Origin: Actinobacteria bacterium IMCC26256
GTDB lineage: Bacteria; Actinomycetota; Acidimicrobiia; IMCC26256
DNA: 64,000 nucleotides
Direction of reading: 5' to 3'
Assembly: GCA_001023575.1 (NCBI GenBank)
Contig: CP011489.1
Coordinates: forward strand, 2,351,747-2,415,746
The position numbers were made by a program, and so were the translations under genes. Numbering within the stretch: the stretch's first letter is position 1; each line of letters begins with the position of its first letter. Shown piece after piece: positions 17,753-26,557 of this stretch. Below the pieces are notes generated by a model, which searched no databases, was not told the origin of the DNA, and saw only the letters and a program-made list of their open reading frames with translations.

Positions 17753-18888
17753 TGAACGCGGCACCAGAACTCCCCGTAGTCGGCGTTCCACGAGAGACTA
17801 AAAACGGTGAGCACCGTGTTGCGATTACTCCTGATGGCGTTGCGGAGCTCGTTTCGCATGGCGTCGAGGTAGTAATTGAGCACGATGCTGGTGCTGACTC
17901 TGCAATCTCGGATAGTGAGTATCTAGCAGCGGGCGCGCAGATTGGCTCTGCAGAGGAGGCATGGTCGCGAGCATCTATGGTCCTCAAAGTTAAGGAGCCC
18001 CAAGCTCATGAGTTTGGTTACCTGCGTCCAGGGCTTGTGCTCTTTACCTATCTGCACCTCGCCGCTTACCCAGATGTAGCGGACGCGCTCTGCGCTAATG
18101 GAGTAACTGGCGTTGCATACGAGACTGTCCAGGCTGCAGATGGCGCTCTCCCACTCTTAGCCCCGATGAGCGAGGTTGCGGGGCGGATGGCAACACAGGT
18201 CGGCGCACATTTTCTAGAGCGTGAGCATGGCGGGCGCGGAGTACTCCTAGGCGGAGTACCCGGGGTGCGACCGGCGCGCGTTGTGGTTCTAGGCGCAGGC
18301 AATGTTGGTTGGAATGCAGCATGGATCGCCCAGGGCATGGAGGCAGAGGTCATGCTTCTCGATCGCAATACGGATCGTCTCCGCTGGGTTGATCAGATTC
18401 ATCAAGGGCGCATCGTCACGATTGCTAGTAACCGCGGCGCAGTTGCACGCGCTGTAGCAGATGCAGATTTAGTAATTGGAGCGATCCTCGTCCCAGCCGG
18501 GAGAGCACCCGTTGTCGTAACCGAGGAGATGGTCCGGGGCATGAAGCCTGGAGCAGTCATCGTGGATGTAGCTGTAGATCAGGGCGGGTGTATAGAGACG
18601 ACGCGTGAGACAACTCATGACAACCCCGTCTACGAGAAGCACGGTGTAATCCACTACGCGGTCGGCAATATGCCCGCTGCCGTGCCATTTACATCGACCT
18701 ATGCGCTTACCAATGCAACTCTTCCGTATGCAGTTACTCTCGCCACGCGCGGGGTAAGGAACGCCTCCGCTGCAGACCCAATGCTTCGTTCCGGGGTAAA
18801 TACCGCTGGAGGAAGGATTACCCACCCAACAGTTGCGGAGGCTCTGGGTCGAGAGAGCATCGATCTCGCTACTGCACTAGAGGCGTAG
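17752..18888 (+). CDS. ald: Alanine dehydrogenase
   Basis: This 378-aa NAD-dependent enzyme converts L-alanine and water to pyruvate, ammonia and NADH, reversibly. Motifs include VPRETKNGEHRVAITPDGV at the N-terminus, LKVKEPQ with the catalytic lysine, and the Rossmann stretch VVLGAGNVGWNAAWIAQGM near residue 180. The start overlaps the aminotransferase stop by one base (TAATG). In this setting it would regenerate pyruvate from the alanine made by the upstream aminotransferase. The gene ends 7 nt from the convergent csrA stop. Confidence 0.93.
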   Translation: MNAAPELPVVGVPRETKNGEHRVAITPDGVAELVSHGVEVVIEHDAGADSAISDSEYLAAGAQIGSAEEAWSRASMVLKVKEPQAHEFGYLRPGLVLFTYLHLAAYPDVADALCANGVTGVAYETVQAADGALPLLAPMSEVAGRMATQVGAHFLEREHGGRGVLLGGVPGVRPARVVVLGAGNVGWNAAWIAQGMEAEVMLLDRNTDRLRWVDQIHQGRIVTIASNRGAVARAVADADLVIGAILVPAGRAPVVVTEEMVRGMKPGAVIVDVAVDQGGCIETTRETTHDNPVYEKHGVIHYAVGNMPAAVPFTSTYALTNATLPYAVTLATRGVRNASAADPMLRSGVNTAGGRITHPTVAEALGRESIDLATALEA

Positions 18889-18895
18889 GAACGGC

Positions 18896-19084
18896 CTAAC
18901 TGTTGCCTTCGGCCTCAATACGCTCGCTGGCGATCGCCTCGAATACTTCTTCTCGATGGACAGCAATATGTTGAGGAGCCTCGATGCCGATACGCACCTG
19001 GTCTCCATTTACCTCAAGAACGCGCACGATAATCGTGTCGCCGATCATGATTGCTTCTTGTTCTTTACGAGTCAGTACAAGCAT
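18896..19084 (-). CDS. csrA: Carbon storage regulator CsrA
   Basis: This 62-aa RNA-binding protein binds GGA motifs near ribosome-binding sites and changes translation or mRNA stability. [18 protein letters not shown] and [18 protein letters not shown] are nearly canonical. The leader AAGGATGGAGACCAATG contains two GGA motifs around the ribosome-binding site, so autoregulation is possible. No fliW or flagellar gene is next to it, as is common elsewhere. CsrA is not widespread in the phylum. Confidence 0.93.
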   Translation of the reverse strand: MLVLTRKEQEAIMIGDTIIVRVLEVNGDQVRIGIEAPQHIAVHREEVFEAIASERIEAEGNS

Positions 19085-19396
19085 TGGTCTCCATCCTTGG
19101 TCACTTTTATTAAGTACCTTGTGAAATGAAGAGACGAGTTAGCGATACGCAGCGCTCATCTCCCGCAGTCATTCTAAGGCCACCCTGCGAGAGAACAGCG
19201 GACCAAGGCAAGAATACACGCCAATAAAAGACTTCAATAAAAGACTTCAATAAAAGACCCTGCTCAAATCAATCTGCCTACTAGCCAGCCAATTGACTCC
19301 ATCCCGTAACAAGTTGGAGACCTACGCGCTACCTACGTCGGCGATGATGTTGCTGTTCAGGATCCCCGCCTGTGACTCAACTAATGGAGCAACTCA
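19085..19396. other. 312-nt gap with csrA promoter region and tandem repeat
   Basis: The gap separates csrA (-) from the cNMP-binding-domain gene (+). It contains the leader of csrA, a 13-bp tandem repeat at 19223-19260 and a GGAG site before the gene at 19397. I see no further gene in it. Confidence 0.6.
19223..19260. repeat. 13-bp tandem repeat, about 2.8 copies
   Basis: AATAAAAGACTTC occurs twice head to tail, followed by a third partial unit, AATAAAAGACCC. It sits between csrA and the cNMP-binding-domain gene. Confidence 0.9.
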
Positions 19397-19870
19397 ATGT
19401 CCCCTCTTCCCTTTACCTACGAATTTGCAAGCGCTACGAAGCGAATCAACAGCCATACCGAATACACACGTGCATTACGTCGAGAAATCCGTGCAGCTCG
19501 CAGAGCTGAGCGGAGAATTCTCCGCTCACTCCCAGGACTTACAGTCGCGGAGACAAGAATCTTGGAGCGCATCGGCACTCGTTTAAGCGTCTCCAAGGGC
19601 ACAAAAATCGCCCGATCTGGAGAAGTCGGGCAGGAGGCATTCGTCCTAGCAAAGGGGAGCCTTGAGGTTAGACAAGGAAGCCTCCGCCTTGCGACACTTC
19701 GCCCCGGGGCCTTGGCAGGCGAGACCTCAATCTTGAATCACGCACGGCGCAACGCAGATGTAGTCGTTACAGAGGCTGCAGAGATAGTTGTCCTGACTCC
19801 CTCCGAACTCCGATCAGTGATTGAGTTAATCCCGTCACTTGGCGCCCAAGCAGCGCGTAGGGTCGCCTAA
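19397..19870 (+). CDS. Small cyclic nucleotide-binding-domain protein
   Basis: This 157-aa protein has a basic N-terminal helix (RALRREIRAARRAERRILRSLPGL) and a cNMP-binding (cyclic nucleotide-monophosphate) fold: FVLAKGSLEVRQGSLRLATLRPGALAGETSILN, then RRNADVVVTEAAEIVVLTPSEL. There is no DNA-binding helix-turn-helix after it, so it is not a complete CRP-type regulator. The phosphate-binding cassette is only partly canonical (LAGETSILNHARRNADV), so nucleotide binding is uncertain. A GGAG site precedes the ATG. A second, separate cNMP-domain gene lies at the window end. Confidence 0.75.
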   Translation: MSPLPFTYEFASATKRINSHTEYTRALRREIRAARRAERRILRSLPGLTVAETRILERIGTRLSVSKGTKIARSGEVGQEAFVLAKGSLEVRQGSLRLATLRPGALAGETSILNHARRNADVVVTEAAEIVVLTPSELRSVIELIPSLGAQAARRVA

Positions 19871-19905
19871 TCATCTCAACTCTTTAGGTAGCGATACCGC
19901 ACTTC

Positions 19906-20922
19906 CTAGGCTGGCTTCTCGCCTACACAGTGCCAGTTGAGCGTGAGGAGTTCCTCTTCCTCAGCCTTGATATAGGACTGACTGTTCTCGTTCATGCGCT
20001 GCATGAGTTTGTCGGTCTTCTTTGGGATGACGTGCAGTTTTGCAAGGAGTTTGAATGCAGCCTCGTATTTATCGAAGAGGGCAACCTCTTTTTTAATCAC
20101 CTCAACGGCGGGGCGGCCAACCGAGGAGATGAGCTCAAAGCCAGCGGCTCGAAATGCGTCCTCCCAATACTTGTAGTACCAAAAACCACCGAATACCGTG
20201 AGTTCGCGGGTGTGTTGAATGAGAGTGCGCTTGTGCTCGTCATCTCGGTCATAAGCATCAAGAGCAGCGACGTCGTTGATCACAAACCTGCCGCCTGGCT
20301 TCAAGACTCGAAAGACCTCAGAGAATGTGAAGTCGTGGTTACTCACGTACGTCATCGGCTGTATCGCATACACGGCATCAAAGGTTGCATCATCAAACTC
20401 AAGTGCCTTGTTGAAGTCGCCGAATGCAAAATTCTCTCTAGGCAGATTCGGGTTTCGCCAGGCCTTCTCTATCTGTGACCGATCTAGGTTGACTCCGCTC
20501 GGTATGGCGCCCGTTAACTCAGCCATGTGCTCAGCGATTGCTCCACACCCACAACCCAGGTCCAGAAACCTCTCACCGGGTTTCAACTGCAGATCACTAG
20601 CAACAATTCGCTCAAAGAGAATTTGGTTCTGGAGTACCGACTGGTCTGGGTCGATAGTCGGCGGCATATACATTTTCTCAACCGACCCGAGAGTGCAGAG
20701 CAAGTGAATTACTTTGTAGAGCTCGGCGAGTTCGTTACTGCTCCCCTGGGGATAGCCGCGTAGTGGAACTGCGCTTTCGTAATCAGCCTTTGTATTCTCG
20801 GGCGAGTCGATGAAGAGCTCCCCATAGGAGCGCATATACGCGGTGTAGTCATCATCGCTGATGGTAAGAAGCCCCCAGAGAGCGCCGAGTCGGTCCTTCA
20901 AGGTTGTCGGCTTGTGTTTCAT
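19906..20922 (-). CDS. SAM-dependent methyltransferase, sterol-methyltransferase-like
   Basis: This 338-aa class I methyltransferase has motif I FLDLGCGCGAIAEHMAELTG near residue 118, IPSGVNLDRSQIEKA as the adenosine-binding segment and VFRVLKPGGRFVINDV as motif IV-VI. YWEDAFRAAGFELISSVG resembles the sterol 24-C-methyltransferase / cyclopropane synthase-like branch. The N-terminal 100 residues have no recognised domain. The substrate is unknown; a lipid or isoprenoid is a guess from the subfamily. It is followed downstream by an unrelated divergent gene and preceded by tRNA-Lys. Confidence 0.7.
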   Translation of the reverse strand: MKHKPTTLKDRLGALWGLLTISDDDYTAYMRSYGELFIDSPENTKADYESAVPLRGYPQGSSNELAELYKVIHLLCTLGSVEKMYMPPTIDPDQSVLQNQILFERIVASDLQLKPGERFLDLGCGCGAIAEHMAELTGAIPSGVNLDRSQIEKAWRNPNLPRENFAFGDFNKALEFDDATFDAVYAIQPMTYVSNHDFTFSEVFRVLKPGGRFVINDVAALDAYDRDDEHKRTLIQHTRELTVFGGFWYYKYWEDAFRAAGFELISSVGRPAVEVIKKEVALFDKYEAAFKLLAKLHVIPKKTDKLMQRMNENSQSYIKAEEEELLTLNWHCVGEKPA

Positions 20923-21011
20923 TTGCCCCCGGCATCATGTCGCTGAGGATCAGCGTGATTCAAGAAGGTAGCCCGCTCTGGGGAGTCGCGTGGTAAAAGG
21001 TCCAACTTCAG

Positions 21012-21084
21012 TGGGTCGCCAGGGACTTGAACCCTGAACCTGCGGGTTAAAAGCCCGATGCTCTGCCAGTTGAGCTAGCGACCC
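21012..21084 (-). tRNA. tRNA-Lys (TTT anticodon)
   Basis: On the minus strand, a 7-bp acceptor stem GGGTCGC/GCGACCC encloses a D arm, an anticodon loop CTTTTAA (anticodon TTT, Lys), a 5-nt variable loop and a T arm CAGGG-TTCAAGT-CCCTG. The length is 73 nt with discriminator A; CCA is not encoded. The outermost anticodon-stem pair is a T-C mismatch. Confidence 0.95.
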
Positions 21085-21156
21085 TCGCCATTACGGTAGC
21101 GGGCAGTGCAGATACTAAGCAGAGTCGAGCCTGTTTGTATTAGCGAGTGCCTACTT

Positions 21157-21172
21157 TCGAACATTTGTTCGG
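21157..21172. promoter_or_regulatory. LexA-box-like palindrome upstream of tRNA-Lys
   Basis: TCGAAC-ATTT-GTTCGG differs by one base from the SOS consensus TCGAAC-N4-GTTCGA. It lies about 70 nt upstream of the minus-strand tRNA-Lys and just after the DUF2252 gene. Confidence 0.5.
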
Positions 21173-21188
21173 CGCCACTCTCTGGCGC
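21172..21188 (-). terminator. Hairpin after the DUF2252 gene
   Basis: GCGCCA-CTCTC-TGGCGC forms a perfect 6-bp stem starting 12 nt after the stop codon of the DUF2252 gene. No T run follows, so it may be a weak or Rho-assisted terminator. Confidence 0.45.
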
Positions 21189-21200
21189 AGATTTCCACAC

Positions 21201-22637
21201 CTACGCGAAGCGCACCTCGATAAGCCCACTATCGATCTGCCCGATAAGTGAGGCGTGGTCGAGAACAACTTGATCTGCGTAGGCAGACGCGAACGAAGCA
21301 ATCGAACGGTCGAAGACGCCGCTCTCTCCAAGGTAACCCGCAATGGCGTCACCATCACCGCTGCGCACGTGCGCACGGGCAAGCGTTACTCCACACAGAC
21401 GCGCATAATGGACGAATCCTGGGGGGCTCATGAACGCCAGATCAAAAGATCCCTTCATGTCTCGCAGTTGCCTGAAGTAGTAGTCAACTCCGGCTTCTTC
21501 GTCCCTAGACCACCCTAAGAATAGGTCGCTCGCCGCCTGCATCAAGCGCTGACCATCAACCACTCGCTCGCCGTGTGTCTCAAACTCGCTCGGCCCTAGG
21601 TACGGCTCAAGCACCGACATATTTGCTTGCTTGCATTGGAGCAGGAGAGGAAACCCTCCATCATCAACAAATACTGCGAACAAAGCGCGGGTTCCAACAC
21701 TCCCGACCCCAACAACCTTGCGCCCTAGCGCCACGAACTTGAATCGGTCGAGGAGGTGGCGTCGGTCCCGCACCAGTGTCTCGCGGTACTCGCCGAACGC
21801 TTTATCAAACCTCGCACGATCATGGTCATCCATTTCGAGCGGAACAACAAGGGGAGGGTTGTTGATAATTCTAAGTACCCCATCGTCACCCATCTCCGTA
21901 AGCCTGTTCACTGCTTGCTCGTTCGTGCGTCCCCGCGCTTTCTCAATCTGGCGACGAGCGCGTTCAATGCTGCGTCGGTCACGCGTTGCATCAAGGCCGA
22001 GAAGCGCCAACTCAAATGATGATCCTGCTCGGTGGTCCCCGCGCCTCACCGAATCAATCTCTGCAAGCACCGTATCTATATCTACATGGAAATACCACTC
22101 ATCTAGAGTTGAGAGCTTGGTTAGCGCGCGCACGCCCTCGCTATAGGAGCGCGCAACCTCTGACACGCCCGTGCTCACCACACCAGGCGCGTACCCATTC
22201 GAACGCCCTGCTATCTCAAAGGATGCGGCGAGTCGCTTTACATCCCACTCCCAAGGGCCCGGCATGGTTTCGTCAAAATCATTCAGGTCAAATACAAGCC
22301 TTCGTTCAGGCGTTGCATACATGCCGAAGTTAAGAAGGTGAGCATCCCCGCAGGTCTGCACGGTGATACCGGTTACTGGAGTCTCAGATAGATCCTGCGC
22401 CATTACGCCAGCGGCGCCACGAAAGAATGCGAAGGGAGATGCCGCCATTCGTCCATAGCGAATCGGGACTAATTCGGAGACTCTGAGTTCATCTTGTTCG
22501 CGCAGAATCTCAATCGGGTCGCGTCTGTCTTCAGAGAGTCCCCATGAACCATGGCTAGATCGACTCGCGACCTTCCTAAGCCTGCGCCCAAGCGCTCGAC
22601 TCTCTGAGCGATCATCACCGGCAGGCATAGTCTCCAT
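21201..22637 (-). CDS. DUF2252 family protein
   Basis: This roughly 478-aa protein has the DUF2252 signatures RYGRMAASPFAFFRGAAGVMAQDL, TCGDAHLLNFGMYATPERRLVFDLNDFDETMPGPWEWDVKRLAASF and YADQVVLDH. The GDxHxxNFG and FDxNDFDE pattern resembles aminoglycoside-phosphotransferase and kinase-like folds, but the family has no agreed reaction. The start is uncertain; ATG 22637 is chosen over a TTG at 22691 because the latter adds only non-conserved residues. It stands alone between the tRNA and the RCC1-type gene. Confidence 0.8.
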   Translation of the reverse strand: METMPAGDDRSESRALGRRLRKVASRSSHGSWGLSEDRRDPIEILREQDELRVSELVPIRYGRMAASPFAFFRGAAGVMAQDLSETPVTGITVQTCGDAHLLNFGMYATPERRLVFDLNDFDETMPGPWEWDVKRLAASFEIAGRSNGYAPGVVSTGVSEVARSYSEGVRALTKLSTLDEWYFHVDIDTVLAEIDSVRRGDHRAGSSFELALLGLDATRDRRSIERARRQIEKARGRTNEQAVNRLTEMGDDGVLRIINNPPLVVPLEMDDHDRARFDKAFGEYRETLVRDRRHLLDRFKFVALGRKVVGVGSVGTRALFAVFVDDGGFPLLLQCKQANMSVLEPYLGPSEFETHGERVVDGQRLMQAASDLFLGWSRDEEAGVDYYFRQLRDMKGSFDLAFMSPPGFVHYARLCGVTLARAHVRSGDGDAIAGYLGESGVFDRSIASFASAYADQVVLDHASLIGQIDSGLIEVRFA

Positions 22638-22954
22638 AGTTATTAACCGCTCCACTCCGCATGAAAGCTCACGAGTAACTTTGAGCCTCAAGCCTAAATA
22701 TTCCTTGAAGTCTCAAGATTAGAAGTATTTCACAAGAAGCACAGAGGATAAATCACTGCTCCCTCAAAGACTTCTTAGTTTGATATCGAGAGAGGCATCA
22801 AACGCTTTGGCCGCGACACCACCGGGGGTATCGGGGTATCACGACCAAGCATCTGCGCACTTACTTACCAAGCCACTCAAGAAGCCACTCAAGAAGCCAC
22901 TCAAGAAGCCACTCAAGAATCGTCTCTTTAGCAGCAGGCGATCTATGAAACTAT
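22638..22954. other. 317-nt gap upstream of DUF2252 and downstream of the RCC1-type gene
   Basis: It contains the DUF2252 promoter region and a 12-bp tandem repeat at 22870-22917. No gene is visible. Confidence 0.5.
22870..22917. repeat. 12-bp perfect tandem repeat, 4 copies
   Basis: AAGCCACTCAAG is repeated four times without change. It begins 37 nt after the stop of the RCC1-type gene, reading that gene's strand. Confidence 0.95.
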
Positions 22955-25900
22955 CTATCCGCGGAGGCCCATTGAGTAAGTGTCTGAGACCGTTATGTAA
23001 CCCCAGGGAGTTGCGCTCGATACTGCAGTTGGGGAGGTGCGCTGAGTCGTGGTCCCATCACCGAGTTGACCCCACACGTTGCCGCCCCAGCACCAAAGCG
23101 ACTCATCGGTTCGGATCGCACATGAATGCGCGTCGCTCGAGAACTCTGCATAACCGGTCACTGCTACCTGCTGCCAAGTATTGCCGGCACCAATCTGCAC
23201 AGGGGTGGAGCGCTGAGTGAGGCTGCCATCGCCGACTGCCCCAGCACTGTTATCACCCCAGCACCAGAGGCTCCCGGCACTTCGGATTCCACATGATGCA
23301 GCCCCGCCAGCGGATACCGCTACCCAATCGCTAGCAACCCCAACCTGAGTCGGAGAGTTGCGCTGGGTCACCGTTCCATCGCCTAACTGGTTATTTGCAT
23401 TGTTGCCCCAGCACCAAAGTGTGCCTGCAGTCTTCACTGCACATGCCTGCGTGTTTCCAGCGCTGACACTCGCCCATGGTCCACCAGAAACCGGCGCAGG
23501 CAAACTTGATGCAGTAGTTCCACCACTGCCGAGTTGCCCTAACGAACCGGCACCCCAGCATGAGAGATTTCCGCTGCCTTGAATTCCACACACAAAGTTA
23601 GAACCGGCGCTGACCGAAGACCAGTTTGTTGCAGATCCAACTTGGTTCGGAACATCGCTCTGGAACAGAGTGCCATCACCCAATTGACCACTTGAGTTGT
23701 CACCCCAGCACCAGAGAGTGCCGCTGTCTTTAGTTGCACATGCGAATGCAACCGGATCACCGAAGGCCCCAACAAATCCGCCTGCGGTGACTGTCGCCCA
23801 GTCCACATCGGCTCCAACCTGAACGGGGACATTTGAGTCCAGCCCTGAAGCATCGCCAAGCCCGCCGGTGAAGTTTGATCCCGAGCACCAGAGGCTACCG
23901 GCTAACCGGATTACACAAGATGTTGCGTGTGACACTCCAACGTCAACGGCGTCGGTGAAGACGGGGGATGCTCCGGGTCCACTTCGCTGTGACGGGGTCC
24001 CGAGCTGGCCTTGGTCATTCGCACCCCAGCACCAGAGTGAAGTATCAGTGCGAATTGCACACGTATTGCGGTAGCCGGCGCTTACCTTTGACCAGGTCGA
24101 TACAGAGCCAACCTGTGTTGGTGTCGCTACTCCGTCAATAGTATCGATACCGGTCTTGTAATCCGCACCGTCACCCCAGCACCAGAGTGTGCCTGTGGTT
24201 TTAATGGCGCAGTTGTGTGAGTCACCGGCATCAAGAGTTGCCCAGTTGGTTCCTGCGTCAGCCTGCACTGGCCTTCCTGAGTAAGTAAATACTCCAGTTC
24301 CAATCTGGCCTAGGTACCCATCACCCCAGCACCAAATTGCTCCTGTCGATCGGCGGGCGCAAGAGTGGTAAGCCCCGCTTGTCACTGCTGTCCAGTCAGC
24401 GGTTGAGTCTCCAGCAGGAGTGGCGCGCACATAGAAGGGTGGTTCTGGTGTGAAATCGCTGCCATTCCCCAACTGCCCTGCCGAAGCGTCACCAATACAG
24501 AAAACAGTTGCGTTTGTTTTGAGCGAGCAAGAGTGGTACCAGCCGGTTGATGGGTTGGCCCATGACGCTGACCCTGCTATACGAGTAGGCGAGTAATAAG
24601 CGTCGAATGTACCGTCGCCGAGTTGACCATATGAATTGTCACCCCAGCACCAGAGTGCGTTTCCGGTCGAACGAACTGCGCAAGCATGTGTCTGTGATAC
24701 GTCAACCGAAGTCCACCCGAGAGCAATGTTCGCATCTAAATCGGAGAGCGCAATCTGAACAGGCGACTCGCTTTGGCTACCCGTTCCGTCGCCGAGTTGT
24801 CCGTAGGAGTTATCACCCCAACACCAAAGTGTTGTATCTGCCTTGATCGCACAGGTGGAGGTACCCCCGGCAACAACGCTTGACCAAGTGGTGGCGGAAC
24901 CAACCTGCGTCGGCGTCTGGCTTGGGTCGAGAGTTCCATTCCCAAGCTGGCCGTAGTCGTTAATTCCCCAGCAGTAGAGAGCCCCGCTGCGGATACCACA
25001 GGTATGGGACTGTTCAAGATCAAAGGAGCCACTAGTGCTTACTGATGTCCAACCTGTAGAAGTCCCGACTCGGAGTGGCGATGCAGCACTTGCCGGAACA
25101 CTCGGATCGCCTAGTTGGCCATAGTCATTTGATCCCCATACCTCAAGATTTGTTGGGTCGCCGGGCGAAGCAACTGTGCCTTCGTAGTAGCCGACGACAT
25201 CAACAATTACATTCGGGCAACCACCACTAGCGAAGAGTGAGATCGCTCCAGCATCACCAACTTTTACAACAGTTCCGTTGGGTACTACCTGGCCGGCAAC
25301 ATAGTTAAGTGTTGAGGCTGTCGGGCGTGTCGCACCTGTCGGGAAAGCAGTTAAATATCCTGGCGTGGATGGCGATACAACTGTGATGTTTAACGCGACA
25401 GCGTTCGCACCATCAGGCACAGTTGTTGTGCCGCCAGTAACTGTGAGATTACGGGGAGCTCCAACACAGGGGCCTTCACCGGGGTTGCGAGTATCGACAA
25501 GACGCTTCGGCGTAAGACCAACAAAGCCGCCCTCTAATACTGGAGAGCCGCCTTCGTAATAGCCAACAACATCAACGATTACGTTCGGGCATCCGCCATT
25601 CGAGAAGAGTGTGATCGCTCCAGCGTCGCCGACTTTTACAGTCACGTTGTTTGGTACTACCTGCCCTGTTGAGTAGTTCACGTTCGAGGCTGTAGGGCGA
25701 GTAGCTCCAGCCGGGTAGACAGTCACATAACCAGGGGTTGTTGGTGAGACAACAGTTACATTCAAAGCAACAGCACTCGCACCCACAGGCACGGTTGTAG
25801 TGCCGCCAGTAACAGTGAGGTTACGAGTAGTCAAAAGGCATGGGCCTTCACCTGGGTTGCGAGAATCTACAAGACGCTTTGGTGTGACACCAACAAAACC

Positions 25901-26398
25901 GCCAGGCGCTACAGGCGTAGTGCCATCAAAATATCCGAGTACATCAACAATCACATTCGGGCAACCACCACTAGCAAAGAGCGTGATCGCTTCACCGGAG
26001 CCGACTTTTACAAACACACCATTAGGGACAACTTCCCCTGCTACATAGTTCACGTTCGAGGCTGTTGGGCGTACTGCTCCAGCCGGGTAGACAGTCACAT
26101 AACCAGGGGTTGTTGGTGAGACAACAGTTACATTCAAAGCAACAGCACTCGCACCCACAGGCACTGTTGTAGAACCGCCAGTAACAGTGAGGTTACGGGG
26201 CGTCCCCAAGCAGGGAGTCTGCCCAGGGTTTCGAGTATCGAGAAGACGGTTAGGTGTGACACCAACAAAACCACCAGCCGAGACCGCCGCCGATGCCGGC
26301 ACTGCAGTTGTCGTTAAGACTCCGGCCGTAGCGGAGGCCACAAGAAGCATCGACGCAAGCGGAGCTGTAAAGCGAGTCATGAAAGGGCGACGAGACAT
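22955..26398 (-). CDS. Large secreted protein with three N-terminal repeats and 14 RCC1-like repeats
   Basis: This 1147-aa protein begins with a Sec signal peptide (LASMLLVASATAGVLTTTA, then PASAA). Three repeats of about 124 aa follow, each opening GGFVGxTPxRLxDTRNPG and ending VIVDVxGYxxG, a domain common on secreted actinobacterial proteins. The rest has 14 copies of a unit of about 50 aa built on LWCWGDNSxGQLGDGT and xSxGxxHxCAIR, the RCC1 pattern; most carry two Cys. Fourteen units would make two seven-bladed propellers. The start at 26398 is set by the AGAGG site and signal peptide. It has no anchor at the C-terminus. A binding role outside the cell is likely; the ligand is unknown. Confidence 0.85.
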   Translation of the reverse strand: MSRRPFMTRFTAPLASMLLVASATAGVLTTTAVPASAAVSAGGFVGVTPNRLLDTRNPGQTPCLGTPRNLTVTGGSTTVPVGASAVALNVTVVSPTTPGYVTVYPAGAVRPTASNVNYVAGEVVPNGVFVKVGSGEAITLFASGGCPNVIVDVLGYFDGTTPVAPGGFVGVTPKRLVDSRNPGEGPCLLTTRNLTVTGGTTTVPVGASAVALNVTVVSPTTPGYVTVYPAGATRPTASNVNYSTGQVVPNNVTVKVGDAGAITLFSNGGCPNVIVDVVGYYEGGSPVLEGGFVGLTPKRLVDTRNPGEGPCVGAPRNLTVTGGTTTVPDGANAVALNITVVSPSTPGYLTAFPTGATRPTASTLNYVAGQVVPNGTVVKVGDAGAISLFASGGCPNVIVDVVGYYEGTVASPGDPTNLEVWGSNDYGQLGDPSVPASAASPLRVGTSTGWTSVSTSGSFDLEQSHTCGIRSGALYCWGINDYGQLGNGTLDPSQTPTQVGSATTWSSVVAGGTSTCAIKADTTLWCWGDNSYGQLGDGTGSQSESPVQIALSDLDANIALGWTSVDVSQTHACAVRSTGNALWCWGDNSYGQLGDGTFDAYYSPTRIAGSASWANPSTGWYHSCSLKTNATVFCIGDASAGQLGNGSDFTPEPPFYVRATPAGDSTADWTAVTSGAYHSCARRSTGAIWCWGDGYLGQIGTGVFTYSGRPVQADAGTNWATLDAGDSHNCAIKTTGTLWCWGDGADYKTGIDTIDGVATPTQVGSVSTWSKVSAGYRNTCAIRTDTSLWCWGANDQGQLGTPSQRSGPGASPVFTDAVDVGVSHATSCVIRLAGSLWCSGSNFTGGLGDASGLDSNVPVQVGADVDWATVTAGGFVGAFGDPVAFACATKDSGTLWCWGDNSSGQLGDGTLFQSDVPNQVGSATNWSSVSAGSNFVCGIQGSGNLSCWGAGSLGQLGSGGTTASSLPAPVSGGPWASVSAGNTQACAVKTAGTLWCWGNNANNQLGDGTVTQRNSPTQVGVASDWVAVSAGGAASCGIRSAGSLWCWGDNSAGAVGDGSLTQRSTPVQIGAGNTWQQVAVTGYAEFSSDAHSCAIRTDESLWCWGGNVWGQLGDGTTTQRTSPTAVSSATPWGYITVSDTYSMGLRG
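25704..25792. repeat. 89-bp repeat, copy 1, inside the RCC1-type gene
   Basis: This stretch is identical to 26076-26164. It encodes the same part of two neighbouring N-terminal repeats, at a distance of 372 bp (124 codons). Confidence 0.9.
26076..26164. repeat. 89-bp repeat, copy 2, inside the RCC1-type gene
   Basis: This is identical to 25704-25792. Perfect identity over 89 bp, including third codon positions, points to recent duplication or gene conversion. Confidence 0.9.
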
Positions 26399-26557
26399 TA
26401 AAACCTCTAGTTTTTCTGGGTGGGCAAGGATCCTGGTTCGAGAATTCCTATTAAGGAAGGCTCTGAGACCCATAGAATAGGCCGATTCAGGAGATGCCAC
26501 CGGGGCGCGAGGCTAAGGCTTAACCGCGACGTCGCCTGCGGTTCACACTTCTAGGGA

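Noticed and set aside
22955-26490. YSMGLR encoded both at the end of the RCC1-type gene and just upstream of its start
   Set aside because: The match is only six residues and the DNA is not well conserved, so chance is likely; I do not call it a repeat.
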